From Geobacteraceae bacterium (GTDB lineage: Bacteria; Desulfobacterota; Desulfuromonadia; Geobacterales; Geobacteraceae), in contig WSYB01000021.1 of NCBI GenBank assembly GCA_009773645.1, positions 66,838 to 130,837 of the forward strand: a stretch of 64,000 bases of DNA, in the 5' to 3' direction. Made by a program: the position numbers and the translations under genes. Of the stretch, positions 25,679-34,405 are shown piece by piece (within the stretch, counting starts at the first letter, position 1; every line of letters starts with the position of its first letter). The notes below the pieces were generated by a model that saw only the letters and a list, made by a program, of their open reading frames with translations, had not been told where the DNA came from and did no database searches.

Positions 25679-26314
25679 TCAAAAATCGTAAGAAATAGCA
25701 ACCGTAGCCGTTGCCTCTGGTTCTGTTGAGACATCAGCATAAGCACCAATATTTAATTTGCCTATTCGGAAAAAGTCCCACTGGCCGCTTAAATTTCCCT
25801 TCTGACCGCATTTGCTGCTCAAACCATATCTTACCATCAATCTAATGTCATTCGGGAAGCCAAACAGGGAAAGCGGCTTTTCCTTGACCACAATATCAGT
25901 TTTACCGGTCGTGGTATTGGTCACGGCAACAGCAGAAACTCCGCTGTTGGTTTTCGGAATATCAACATTTGCCACCGCCTGCAATTCTTCCGGCTTCCCC
26001 TGGACCGGTGCCGGTTGCCCAGCGTCCAACAGCCACGGCATGTCCAACTTGTCGGCAACTGCTTTTTTCTCAATCGTGACGATCTGAGTCGGACCGGGCA
26101 CCTTTACCAGCTTGATCTTTTCCACCGGTTCTTCAACCCGTAAAGTCTGGTATTCAGTCCGGGTTATCGTCTGCGCCGGTTTCCGCCAGTTGTACCATGC
26201 AGAAGACGCGGCCAGCAGCAGAATGACAACAAGCGCGATTTCCCCGATGAGCCGCCACGGGATTCTTTTAAACCATGGCGCGGTCAGCTTATCCCTGAGT
26301 TCTTGAAACTCCAT
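25679..26314 (-). CDS. Membrane-anchored phage protein of the lysis cassette
   Basis: 211 residues. A single transmembrane segment near residues 23-42 (LIGEIALVVILLLAASSAW) is followed by a predicted periplasmic domain and a C-terminus of short beta strands ending in VAISYDF. Position after the holin-like and endolysin genes suggests a spanin-like or other lysis-accessory job, but it lacks the coiled coil of Rz-type i-spanins, so this is only contextual. Its start overlaps the previous gene by 26 nt. Family not recognised. Confidence 0.7.
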   Translation of the reverse strand: MEFQELRDKLTAPWFKRIPWRLIGEIALVVILLLAASSAWYNWRKPAQTITRTEYQTLRVEEPVEKIKLVKVPGPTQIVTIEKKAVADKLDMPWLLDAGQPAPVQGKPEELQAVANVDIPKTNSGVSAVAVTNTTTGKTDIVVKEKPLSLFGFPNDIRLMVRYGLSSKCGQKGNLSGQWDFFRIGKLNIGAYADVSTEPEATATVAISYDF

Positions 26315-26546
26315 CGGTTCCCCCTTTCATTTTGCCCCAAATGGCATTTGCCGTCTCCCCGGCCTTACTGATCCCAAACGGAATGCAGACCACCAGCAGC
26401 CAGTTGGCCGGAATGTCGGGGATATCCGCTTTCTTGCTGACAATCAACGATGCCCATATCAGAAGGCATACCAGCGCCAGAAATGAAGCCCACCGGCCAT
26501 AACTGGCCGAATCGTCCCCGGAAAACATTTTGCTGAAAAAGTCCAT
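26289..26546 (-). CDS. Small two-helix membrane protein, probable holin
   Basis: 85 residues with two hydrophobic segments (WASFLALVCLLIWASLIVS and ANWLLVVCIPFGIS) separated by a short charged turn, a soluble N-terminus and a charged C-terminus. This topology and its position immediately after the endolysin fit a class II-like holin that would permeabilise the inner membrane. Overlaps the endolysin stop by one base. Confidence 0.65.
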   Translation of the reverse strand: MDFFSKMFSGDDSASYGRWASFLALVCLLIWASLIVSKKADIPDIPANWLLVVCIPFGISKAGETANAIWGKMKGGTDGVSRTQG

Positions 26547-27112
26547 TACGCAGTCACCTCCCTTGATTGGTTTAACATCGCCTCGATCTTCTGAGCGTAC
26601 CCGGCTATTTTCTCGGCACAGTCGAGTCCGTTGATGATCTTCCGAGCGTTGTGGTAATCACACTTTTCTCCGTCGATGTAGGTCAGGAGCTTGACCCCGG
26701 TAAAGGAACCCTTACGCATTCCCCGGCTCATGATCTTGTAGGCTACGTCAGGAGTACAAGCCATTTCAGGGTGATTGTAAAGATCGATACCAAGCGCCTG
26801 CCCCATGGTCTGATAGTTTTCAGCCCAAGTTAGCTGAACATATCCTCGGCCATAGAACGTCTTACCGTTTGCTGCCGGTTTGCCGTACTTCCTCCCGGCG
26901 CCCTTGTCGAATTCTTCAATCGGTTGCCACCGTCCGGCACACTCGTGCTTGACCGTGGCCAGCATGTAGGCAGCATGGCGAATGTCAATTATGAGAGAGT
27001 CACCACACAATTTAGAGAGCAAGAACAATATTCCGTCCCGCTGCGACTCCTTCAGCTCCCCATACTCGTTCACGTACAGAAACAGGAATTTTTCTTTGTC
27101 AATCTTTTGCAC
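26546..27112 (-). CDS. Endolysin, glycoside hydrolase family 19 (chitinase-like) fold
   Basis: 188 residues. AAYMLATVKHECAGRWQPIEE (catalytic Glu region), YGKPAANGKTFYGRGYVQLTW and ENYQTMGQALG match phage GH19-type muramidases/chitinase-like lysozymes. No signal peptide, so it depends on the holin. It overlaps the small Cys-rich gene at 27099-27212 by 14 nt. Confidence 0.85.
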   Translation of the reverse strand: MQKIDKEKFLFLYVNEYGELKESQRDGILFLLSKLCGDSLIIDIRHAAYMLATVKHECAGRWQPIEEFDKGAGRKYGKPAANGKTFYGRGYVQLTWAENYQTMGQALGIDLYNHPEMACTPDVAYKIMSRGMRKGSFTGVKLLTYIDGEKCDYHNARKIINGLDCAEKIAGYAQKIEAMLNQSREVTA

Positions 27113-27212
27113 TTATAGCCCCCTTGTTCGCCGGGTTGTACCGGCATTGCTTGCACTCTTGCCCCTTGCCATGATGCCCGTATCCCCGGAATACTGGACA
27201 ATACCAGCCCAT
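27099..27212 (-). CDS. Small Cys/His-rich protein (37 aa)
   Basis: MGWYCPVFRGYGHHGKGQEC continues with KQCRYNP. One Cys at position 5, His-His at 13-14 and a CX2C at 20-23 could bind zinc. ACGGAGG lies 5 nt before the ATG, a strong ribosome binding site, and the 14-nt overlap with the endolysin start suggests translational coupling. Function unknown. Confidence 0.65.
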   Translation of the reverse strand: MGWYCPVFRGYGHHGKGQECKQCRYNPANKGAISAKD

Positions 27213-27227
27213 TGTCGCCTCCGTTGT

Positions 27228-27446
27228 TTATGGGCAGGAGTCGCAATCCTCTTGCCGCGTTTTTACCTGCGTAAGCTCCTTGTCGATCCTGGCAATCTCA
27301 CAGCCTTGTTTTCCAACCAATTCAAAGAGTGTTTTTCGATCCTCGCTAAATTGTTTGAGAGTTTGCAGAGACTTACCAATGTAAATCAGCACCCCCCCAA
27401 CGGTTATTAAGCACGTTACCATTACGCAGATAGTCTGGATGCTCAC
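27228..27446 (-). CDS. Small single-pass membrane protein
   Basis: 72 residues: N-terminal transmembrane segment IQTICVMVTCLITVGGVLIYIG followed by a charged helical region with heptad-like Leu/Ile spacing and a CDSC C-terminus. Size and position ahead of the endolysin are compatible with an antiholin, a second holin or an i-spanin-like protein. No family recognised. Confidence 0.6.
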   Translation of the reverse strand: MSIQTICVMVTCLITVGGVLIYIGKSLQTLKQFSEDRKTLFELVGKQGCEIARIDKELTQVKTRQEDCDSCP

Positions 27447-27475
27447 TTCCTCACCTCCTCTGAATTGGTTTTCAG

Positions 27476-30397
27476 CTACTCTGAATCCAAGGGCGAAGGG
27501 CCAATGTCGGACCAGTCCGTATCATCCGCCTTTTCATCAAACACCGCTTCCGCTGCGCGTTTCGTCCCGTACAGTCCCAGCGTCATCATGTGGCTATTCA
27601 CCCGCTTTTCCAGTTCATCTGACATGCCTTTCCGCGCCATGGTCATGAGAGTTTCCGCTACGTCTGGGTTAACTATGGCCTCTTTTAACAGGCCGTTCAC
27701 CTGCTCCTGGCTGTACTTCGTGGCCGGTGACAGCATCCCCTTGAAGATGTTTTTCGCTGCACTGAATACCCACCCCTTGCCAGAAACTACCACGCCAAGC
27801 GTGGCAAACCCTCCCGCCAAGTCTTTGCCGATTTGCGCCCCATTGATCTTTTCAACAGTTGTTGAATTCTTGGAATAGGAAACGTTCTTGTTGCGGGAAA
27901 GCGTTTCGAGAATGGCGTGGTAATCCTTCAGCGCCTGGATTTTTTGCGATTCTCCCTTGTATAGAACCTCCATGGCCGGCATGTACTTGTTGATGAAGTC
28001 CTTCGCCTTCGCCTGGCTGTGAAAAGGATTTCCCATCACATCCGGGGGTGAGTTCATTTCGATCTTCTTCAAGAAGAAATCCTTGAAGGCGTTCTGCACC
28101 CCTTTGGTTGCCGCCTTGTTCCCCCGAATGCCTTCCGTTCTCAAGAGCTCCTGCATGGTTTGGGCGCTGGCGGTGCGGCCCTTGCCGGAAAGAATCTGCT
28201 CCATTACCTTCTCAACGTCGTTTCCAAGAACCTTGGAAGCCACGCCCCGGTTGAACTTGTCGAGGGTCGCATGGGCGACGTCGGCGTTCTTCTGAGCGGT
28301 GGCGACGTTCATGAATTCATCGGTCAGGCCGTACTTGTCGAGGACGTTCCGGTTCTTCTGCACCCAACCATAAACCCGGCTTGTCTGTAACTCACCGTTG
28401 ACAGAAGTGGAGTTGATAAGGTCGTGAGCTGCATAATCCTTAATAAGCGTCCGCGCCTTGTCCTTGCCTACAGCCCTTACAAGGTCGTCTGCCGCGTCCA
28501 TCTTGCCGGTCTGGAAGAAACGGGAAGGGATAGCGTCAAGAGTGGTTTTCAGCCCCGTGATTTCATCCCCCCGTGACAGAACGTCCTTGACGGCACCACG
28601 CCCAAACCGGTCAAACTTCTGCTCCTTGCTGAACCTCTTGGCTGCGGTATATTTCGCCGCCACATCCTCGGCGGGCTGGAGGTTGTCAAGCATGTCCTGA
28701 ATCTGCTTGGTCCTGGTGGACATACCTTCGATATGCTTTGATACCCCGGCATTTTGCATCGGTACATCGCCCAACCCTTGCCGCTGATATTCTTTGACCA
28801 TACGCCCCGTGTAAGCAGCTTCCGATTCAGCCGGTTGCCGCATTGCCGGGACGCCTTTTGCAGTCAGAGCTTTCGAGATCGCTCGCACATCTGGGACGCC
28901 TTGCATCCTCGTCTGTTCATCCACAATCCGTTTGCCAAGATCATCCATTTCTGATTGCAGACGACTGGGATAAACAATCTGCCCGTCATGAATTGCCACG
29001 TCGCCTTTTTCTGCCGCAAGAGCCATGTCGTCAAAGTCGCTGGCAACGGCTGATTTCAGTTTGTCCAGTTCGTAAGCAATATCCCGCCGCCCCCCGCGTA
29101 AAGCCTCCTGGATGCGTCCGTTAATGGTCCGCTCTGCCGCTTGGAGCCCTTGGGTAGTCTTGGGGAGGGATTCGATATAGTCAGTGACAGAATCAATCGT
29201 GGCTCGGACGCTGCGTTCCATTGGCTGTTGATTCAGGTCTTTGATAGCTGTGGTGATATTCTGCGTCGGCATGGGATAATTTGGGACTTCGCCCCAAAGT
29301 TGACGCTCCGTTTCTTTCACGGGGGCAACCGCCTCGTCAAGCGCATCAATAATGGCCTTACCCGATTCCTGCGGGTTCGCCCCATACCGGATATTGTCCG
29401 CCGATTCACGGGCCGTTCTCGCCGCCGCTTCCGCGCCTTGAGCAAGCTGTGCCTGTTCACCCTCAACACCTTTCACCACATCGTCAATCCCTTCTGAGCC
29501 CTTGAAAGTATCATCCAAGAAGGCGAGACCCTGTTGCTTGATTCCCGCATCCTGATAGTGGAGCCGGTCCGCCAGGTCGCCATTTTTCGCCGTCATGGAC
29601 TGTTCAAATGCCGCGGCCTTCGTATCGCCGGTTGATTGGGCATAGGTAGGGGCCTTGATGCCGGTTCGCTTTGCGAGCCCTGCGGTCTCCTCGGCGCGTC
29701 TTGCCGTCTGTTCTTCGGCCACGGCTGAAGGGGTGCGCTCATCAATTAACTGCTCTCCCGCACGGGTAGCATTGCGCTTGTTGCTGAACGGCAAGCCTTT
29801 TGCCTTGAGGCGCTTTGCACCCGTCCAGGCTGTACTTATCCCCTTGGCCGCTGCCTGCCCCCCCATTTCCAAGGTCGCCCCGGTCTCAACATCGGCCACG
29901 GTCTGCAACATGCGGTTGGTCATGTCGCCGCCGTCACGCAACCCCACCGCCTCGTCTATGGTGTCGGCAACGTTTTTGCCAGCCGCGTATCCGAGGGCTG
30001 CACCGGCAACGGTCCCGACCACCGGTCCCGCGCCACTGCCGACAATTCCCCCGCCTACCGCCCCGCCACCTTCCAGAACGGGCCGGATATAGGGTGAAGC
30101 GGCCTTGACGACGTTCTTTGCTCCTTCCTTAATCCGGGTGCCGGTTGAGCCCTCTTTGGCGACAAACTCCCGGCGCATCCGTTCGGTTTCCTCCGGGGAG
30201 GCATTGGGATTACCTACCGTGCGGGTATTCCCGCCCCCCTGCCAGAACGGTTGCGTCTTGAGTTCCGCCAGCACCTTGTTTTGTTCGGTCTGGGGGAGCC
30301 TGGCAAAGTCGCGGTCCACCCGTAGCAGCACTTTGCGCCGTTCGGAAAAAGGGAGCCCCTGAAAGTCCCGGTCTTTCACCACTTCGTCAAAAGTCAT
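27476..30397 (-). CDS. Large virion protein, probable internal ejection protein
   Basis: 973 residues, mostly alpha-helical and charged. A short N-terminal helical domain (VVKDRDFQGLPFSERRKVLL) is followed near residues 105-150 by a glycine-zipper-like hydrophobic stretch (GGGAVGGGIVGSGAGPVVGT then GAALGYAAGKN) that could insert into a membrane. Being the largest late product and the last before lysis, in a row with two medium-size proteins, fits the ejection-protein trio of podoviruses (P22 gp7/gp20/gp16 type). No enzymatic motif seen; inference from position and composition. Confidence 0.65.
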   Translation of the reverse strand: MTFDEVVKDRDFQGLPFSERRKVLLRVDRDFARLPQTEQNKVLAELKTQPFWQGGGNTRTVGNPNASPEETERMRREFVAKEGSTGTRIKEGAKNVVKAASPYIRPVLEGGGAVGGGIVGSGAGPVVGTVAGAALGYAAGKNVADTIDEAVGLRDGGDMTNRMLQTVADVETGATLEMGGQAAAKGISTAWTGAKRLKAKGLPFSNKRNATRAGEQLIDERTPSAVAEEQTARRAEETAGLAKRTGIKAPTYAQSTGDTKAAAFEQSMTAKNGDLADRLHYQDAGIKQQGLAFLDDTFKGSEGIDDVVKGVEGEQAQLAQGAEAAARTARESADNIRYGANPQESGKAIIDALDEAVAPVKETERQLWGEVPNYPMPTQNITTAIKDLNQQPMERSVRATIDSVTDYIESLPKTTQGLQAAERTINGRIQEALRGGRRDIAYELDKLKSAVASDFDDMALAAEKGDVAIHDGQIVYPSRLQSEMDDLGKRIVDEQTRMQGVPDVRAISKALTAKGVPAMRQPAESEAAYTGRMVKEYQRQGLGDVPMQNAGVSKHIEGMSTRTKQIQDMLDNLQPAEDVAAKYTAAKRFSKEQKFDRFGRGAVKDVLSRGDEITGLKTTLDAIPSRFFQTGKMDAADDLVRAVGKDKARTLIKDYAAHDLINSTSVNGELQTSRVYGWVQKNRNVLDKYGLTDEFMNVATAQKNADVAHATLDKFNRGVASKVLGNDVEKVMEQILSGKGRTASAQTMQELLRTEGIRGNKAATKGVQNAFKDFFLKKIEMNSPPDVMGNPFHSQAKAKDFINKYMPAMEVLYKGESQKIQALKDYHAILETLSRNKNVSYSKNSTTVEKINGAQIGKDLAGGFATLGVVVSGKGWVFSAAKNIFKGMLSPATKYSQEQVNGLLKEAIVNPDVAETLMTMARKGMSDELEKRVNSHMMTLGLYGTKRAAEAVFDEKADDTDWSDIGPSPLDSE

Positions 30398-30399
30398 GG

Positions 30400-31722
30400 C
30401 TACAGTCCTTTTTTCTTCTTGAAGAAGTCAGAGGCGGTTTTCGGCTGTCCACCGCCCCCTGTATTGCCGCCGCCGCTGATTCTATTGCCACCGCCCTTGC
30501 GGTTGATGACTACCCGGTTCGCATCTGCCCCGGTCTCGCTGGCAATCCGCTTGTATTCCTCCGAATGATTGTCATAGAGCGCTTTTGCGTCACGGTAGAA
30601 ATCCCGCCCAAGGGTGATGATCGCCTTCCGCTCATCATTGGTGAAACCGGCGCCACCGCTTCTTATCTGGTCCATCTTACCGATAACGCGGGAAAGTATC
30701 GGACTGTTTTGGATGGTCCGGGCATACTCCCCTTCGCGCACTGCCGACATATCGTCAAGCATCTTGTTGAAGACCATAATAAGCGACTGGTCAAGGGCGA
30801 TGAAGTTCTGTTTCGTCCGGTTCTTCGGGTCTTGAAGTTGATTCACCACACTTTCCATACGGCTAGTCTGCTGCCGGATGGTGTCAAAGGATTTGACGAT
30901 GGGAGCACCTTCAAACTCCTTACGCAGTGTCACTTCATAGCGCCGGTCCTTATCCGGATTGCCGGTAGTGATGCTGATCTTTTCCTTCGCCTTCGTCGGG
31001 TCAGGGGCACCCTGCAACATGTTCCCCTGTTCGGTTAACCAGCTCCACCCGGTCGGGGAAGATGGGTCTTTGACTGCCTGAGACTGCGGCTTGTCCGTCT
31101 GCTCCTTGTTGTCTGCCGCCTTGGCTGCACCGGTCATTTTGAAAGCGAATCCTGGCGGCATAGCATCTGCCACCTGATCGAGAGTGGGGGTGCCTGTAAC
31201 ACCCTGTTCTTTCAGTTTATCCCTAGCAAGACCAAGCGCCTGTAGATTGAGTTGATAAGTGGTTTTGCTTTGGCCGTCAGCGGAAAAACCTTCGACGGTC
31301 ATCCATTGATCTTTATCAATCTTCTCTTTAACCCTGAAACCAGGGGACAATGTTTCCTGAAGCAGAGGGTCTTTTGCAATCATCTGGTTGGCTGCATCAG
31401 CGTCAATCTTGGCCATTTCAAAAAAGTTTTTCATGGCCTTATCCTTGCGATCTTGGATACTCTTTTCCTGCTCCATCTTCAGCACGTTGCCTAGGTATGT
31501 ATCCTCCTTGCCCGTCTGTTGCTGGTCGAACTCTTCGGCCTGCGCCTGGTCCCGGCCAAGGGCATACAGAAGAGGGAGCTTGCCAATACCTTCGAGGCCG
31601 GTGATTCCCCCGTCTTTCGGCATAGAACTTATGACCCCGGCGGTGGTCTGCATCCGGCGTTCAAAGGGGTTCTTCTGCTGTTTCATCAGTTGCGCGTATC
31701 CCGATATTCCCAGTTCGGCCAT
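30400..31722 (-). CDS. Probable virion/ejection protein with Gly-rich tail
   Basis: 440 residues, highly charged and helical, with many Lys/Glu and Gln-rich runs in the first 250. The C-terminus has glycine-rich stretches (KGGGNRISGGGNTGGGG) before a basic end FFKKKKGL. It is spaced only 2 nt from the next gene. Likely one of the three proteins injected with the DNA; no family recognised. Confidence 0.6.
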   Translation of the reverse strand: MAELGISGYAQLMKQQKNPFERRMQTTAGVISSMPKDGGITGLEGIGKLPLLYALGRDQAQAEEFDQQQTGKEDTYLGNVLKMEQEKSIQDRKDKAMKNFFEMAKIDADAANQMIAKDPLLQETLSPGFRVKEKIDKDQWMTVEGFSADGQSKTTYQLNLQALGLARDKLKEQGVTGTPTLDQVADAMPPGFAFKMTGAAKAADNKEQTDKPQSQAVKDPSSPTGWSWLTEQGNMLQGAPDPTKAKEKISITTGNPDKDRRYEVTLRKEFEGAPIVKSFDTIRQQTSRMESVVNQLQDPKNRTKQNFIALDQSLIMVFNKMLDDMSAVREGEYARTIQNSPILSRVIGKMDQIRSGGAGFTNDERKAIITLGRDFYRDAKALYDNHSEEYKRIASETGADANRVVINRKGGGNRISGGGNTGGGGQPKTASDFFKKKKGL

Positions 31723-31733
31723 GATAAACCCCC

Positions 31734-32981
31734 TTATCCCATCAGTGAAAATTTACCAGCTTTGGTCTGTGTAGGTGCAATGTTAAAGCTGCTACCACCG
31801 CCCCCGCCTCCTCCACCGCCCGATTTGCCCCCGTAGAGATAAAGAAGCCCGCCCGCTAGGTTGCTCCCGGCACTGGCATAGGAAGAGGACAGGCGCTGCT
31901 TCGCTTCCCAGTCGGCCAGCTTGTTGGCGTTCTGGGCGCTGTAGTAGCCGAGCGTCCCGGCATAGTTCTGGCTGGCAATGTCGGCGTTGCTCTTCTGCAC
32001 CTGTGCGTTTGCCAGAAGGTCGGATCGCTGCCCGGCGTCAATCTGGCCCAACAGGTTCGCCCAATAGGTTCGATCATTGTTGGTCAGCGTCTCTTTCGCC
32101 ATGGTTGACTGGTTGGCTATGTCCGTGTCCTGAGTGGCTTTCAGCTTGTCCAGCTCTGCCTTGGTGTCCACGTAGGCGCGGGAACCGAACATGCCGGTAG
32201 CGTTGGCGGTCTCATCTTCGTTTCTCTTGATCTTTTCAAAGCGCGGGTCAATGTCCCGGTGCATGGAGTCGGCGTAAGCCGTACCGAATTGTTCAATCTG
32301 CGCCTGACGCTCCGGGGAAAGTTCGTTGAGGTTACCCATGGCCGTTGTTCGCAGTTCGGCCAGCTTTGCCTTTTCCGCGTCCCGTTCGGCCTTATCGACC
32401 TCCCATTTGGCATATTTCGTGTTATAGTCGGCCAGGTCCTTGTTGTACTGTTCAAGGACCGTATCCACCTCGTTCAGCATTTTATCATATTCTTCGGCTC
32501 TCCACCCGCCGCTGTGTTTGGCAACGCCGCCGGGGTCTGCCGCTACGTGAGCTTGGAAGCGCCTCTCCACCTCCGCCTTGATAAGCGGGTCTTGCATGTC
32601 TTTGTCGAAATTGGTAACTCTTTCGTAACCTATAATATTGCCTTCACCGTCCGTCTGAGGCGTTTCCGTGGCTCTTGTTATCCTGTTGGCCCATTCCGTG
32701 GCGGGCTTCGGCGGTTCCGAGTTGGGGCCGTAGGTGATCCATTCACCGGTTTGGGGGTCACGAACATTTCGGGACAGAATCTCCCCGTCTTCTCCGTAGA
32801 TGGTTGAATTTGAAGGTGGAAGCGGGGCAGAGTATGAAGGAGCGCCGGGGGCGGTGGCTAGGCTGTATGCTGTCATGCCAAGGCCACCAATAATCCCAAT
32901 AGCCGCTATCCCTTCCCATGTGAGGAAATAACATACCCCTTTCTGCATGGCTCGTTCTTGGGCAGTGGTAAATAAACTCAT
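31734..32981 (-). CDS. Probable virion/ejection protein with one membrane segment and a glycine run
   Basis: 415 residues from ATG 32981, which has GAGGAGG 7 nt upstream and overlaps the radical SAM stop (ATGA). A hydrophobic helix (IAAIGIIGGLGMTAYSLA) lies near residues 25-43, a long charged coiled-coil-like region runs from about 115 to 310, and the C-terminus carries nine consecutive glycines (GGKSGGGGGGGGGSS). The N-terminal membrane helix resembles small ejection proteins that line the inner membrane. Function inferred from order. Confidence 0.65.
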   Translation of the reverse strand: MSLFTTAQERAMQKGVCYFLTWEGIAAIGIIGGLGMTAYSLATAPGAPSYSAPLPPSNSTIYGEDGEILSRNVRDPQTGEWITYGPNSEPPKPATEWANRITRATETPQTDGEGNIIGYERVTNFDKDMQDPLIKAEVERRFQAHVAADPGGVAKHSGGWRAEEYDKMLNEVDTVLEQYNKDLADYNTKYAKWEVDKAERDAEKAKLAELRTTAMGNLNELSPERQAQIEQFGTAYADSMHRDIDPRFEKIKRNEDETANATGMFGSRAYVDTKAELDKLKATQDTDIANQSTMAKETLTNNDRTYWANLLGQIDAGQRSDLLANAQVQKSNADIASQNYAGTLGYYSAQNANKLADWEAKQRLSSSYASAGSNLAGGLLYLYGGKSGGGGGGGGGSSFNIAPTQTKAGKFSLMG

Positions 32982-33745
32982 TGCAATACCTCCTCGTTGG
33001 CATATTGGGCAAGGGCTACAGGCATGAATTCGCCGTTCCAGGCAAGGAACATACAACCAGGAATGTTGTAAGACTCGTCATATTCGGCTTTCGTGGGGGA
33101 GCGTCGCAGCACGATACTAAAGCCATCTACATTCACAACTGATTTGCCAGGGGTGATAAATGGGAGTTCAAACTGTGGCAGACACCGCGTTACCCCCTCG
33201 ATCAAAGCACTCATCTTCATGGCGGGTACATCTCTGCGGTAGACAGTGGAAATGGTGGCAGTATGGAAACCATCCCGGTTTGCCAGAATGTATTCCACGG
33301 CGGCCTTGATATCTTCCTCGTTGTCTACGCTGAAGAGCCCGGCCATGATCTTCAAATCGCGCCGTCGGCATTCATCAAGTAGAGCCTGTTTTTTCTCCAC
33401 GATCCATTCAGGGAAGAGAGACGGGTTGTGAACGCTTAGTGCAATGTCCAGCGTGCCACCCTTGCAGAATTCGAAGATATGATCATGAAGAGTCCCATTG
33501 GTAATGGCAAACACCCGATATCCGTTAGCTTCAAGTTCAGCCTTGATTTCCAGTATCTTCGGGCTATTGAACGGTTCTCCACCAGTCAGAGCAACGCCAT
33601 GTATCGGTTTTCCAATCCTGCCGAGAGCGCCAAGAACATGCCAAATATTGAACAATGGCTGAGAACTCAAATGCGCAGCGCACCACGGGCATGAAATATT
33701 GCAATTATTGGTGATCGGGTAGGTAGCTAAAACCAAATGTTCCAT
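32978..33745 (-). CDS. Radical SAM enzyme inside the virion gene cluster
   Basis: 255 residues. CX3CX2C at Cys15, Cys19 and Cys22 (NCNISCPWC) binds the [4Fe-4S] cluster, and TGGEP at 54-58 contacts SAM; the remainder fits a partial TIM barrel. Near the C-terminus a single Cys (GCMFLAWNGEFMP) recalls the start of a SPASM-like region but is insufficient for a second cluster. It overlaps the following virion gene and is spaced 19 nt from the lipoprotein peptidase gene, so it is expressed with the late operon. Substrate unknown; a protein or peptide target is possible. Confidence 0.88.
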   Translation of the reverse strand: MEHLVLATYPITNNCNISCPWCAAHLSSQPLFNIWHVLGALGRIGKPIHGVALTGGEPFNSPKILEIKAELEANGYRVFAITNGTLHDHIFEFCKGGTLDIALSVHNPSLFPEWIVEKKQALLDECRRRDLKIMAGLFSVDNEEDIKAAVEYILANRDGFHTATISTVYRRDVPAMKMSALIEGVTRCLPQFELPFITPGKSVVNVDGFSIVLRRSPTKAEYDESYNIPGCMFLAWNGEFMPVALAQYANEEVLQ

Positions 33746-33764
33746 AATATTTCTCTACCTCCGC

Positions 33765-34343
33765 TCAAAACGACAGCCATTTCCCTCTCCATGCGGGGTA
33801 TTCGCAGACGTTGAATAGATATGTGCTATGGCCTTCAACCCCTACCCCTGTCAACCAATGGATTAATTCATGCGCGAACAGGCTATTATAAGAGGGGTCA
33901 CGGAGCGTGGTGGAGTCCATCAAGTAGATTATGTTCGCATCAAGGTCAGTACATCCCGCTGAAGTCTCCTGTCCTCCACAGGTGAAAGGACGATCAACTA
34001 CAATAAATGTCGGGCTGCCGGGCATAATCGGACCATTGTAATTTTGTGTCACACACGCCTTAACGTCTTCAAAGGCTGACTGTAAGGGGTCGGCCTGAGT
34101 TGTTATATCCCCTTGGGAAAGAATCTTTGCGCCAGCTAGATCAACGCCAGAAACAGGGTTTGTTGACTGCCCGCAACCCATGAACAGTGCCAAGATCAAA
34201 CAGCCTAACCAGCCCTTCGCCTTTGCTGTTTGGACAATCAATTGGCTAACCGCCTTGTTAAGATTAAATCCGCCCATTTGGTCCCTCAACCACTTTAATG
34301 CTCTTCCTGCTTCTTCTGTGAGTCTTACCGATGTTGCATTCAT
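33765..34343 (-). CDS. Lipoprotein metallopeptidase with N-terminal RHH-like segment
   Basis: 192 residues from ATG 34343 (AAGGAGG 7 nt upstream). Residues 1-45 read like a ribbon-helix-helix DNA-binding segment (MNATSVRLTEEAGRALKWL). Then GWLGCLILALFMGC is a lipoprotein signal with lipobox Cys57. The C-terminal domain has HELIH (158-162) with a possible third ligand His172 (EGHST), a zinc-peptidase motif. A TTG near residue 35 would give a plain lipoprotein, so two products are conceivable. It could cleave envelope or virion protein. The combination is unusual. Confidence 0.7.
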   Translation of the reverse strand: MNATSVRLTEEAGRALKWLRDQMGGFNLNKAVSQLIVQTAKAKGWLGCLILALFMGCGQSTNPVSGVDLAGAKILSQGDITTQADPLQSAFEDVKACVTQNYNGPIMPGSPTFIVVDRPFTCGGQETSAGCTDLDANIIYLMDSTTLRDPSYNSLFAHELIHWLTGVGVEGHSTYLFNVCEYPAWRGKWLSF

Positions 34344-34405
34344 GGCGCTGCCTCCTTGTGAGATTTTACAAGAATTGTAGCGCAAATTTAATATTTGTCA
34401 ATACA

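Noticed and set aside
32978-33745. QueE-type deazaguanine synthase, i.e. phage DNA modification
   Set aside because: The cluster motif is CX3CX2C with a generic context, no other queuosine or archaeosine genes are in the prophage, and QueE-specific surrounding residues are not seen.
32978-34343. RiPP biosynthetic cluster (radical SAM plus peptidase)
   Set aside because: No short precursor peptide frame with a leader lies in the small gaps (19 and 62 nt) and there is no SPASM domain or transporter.
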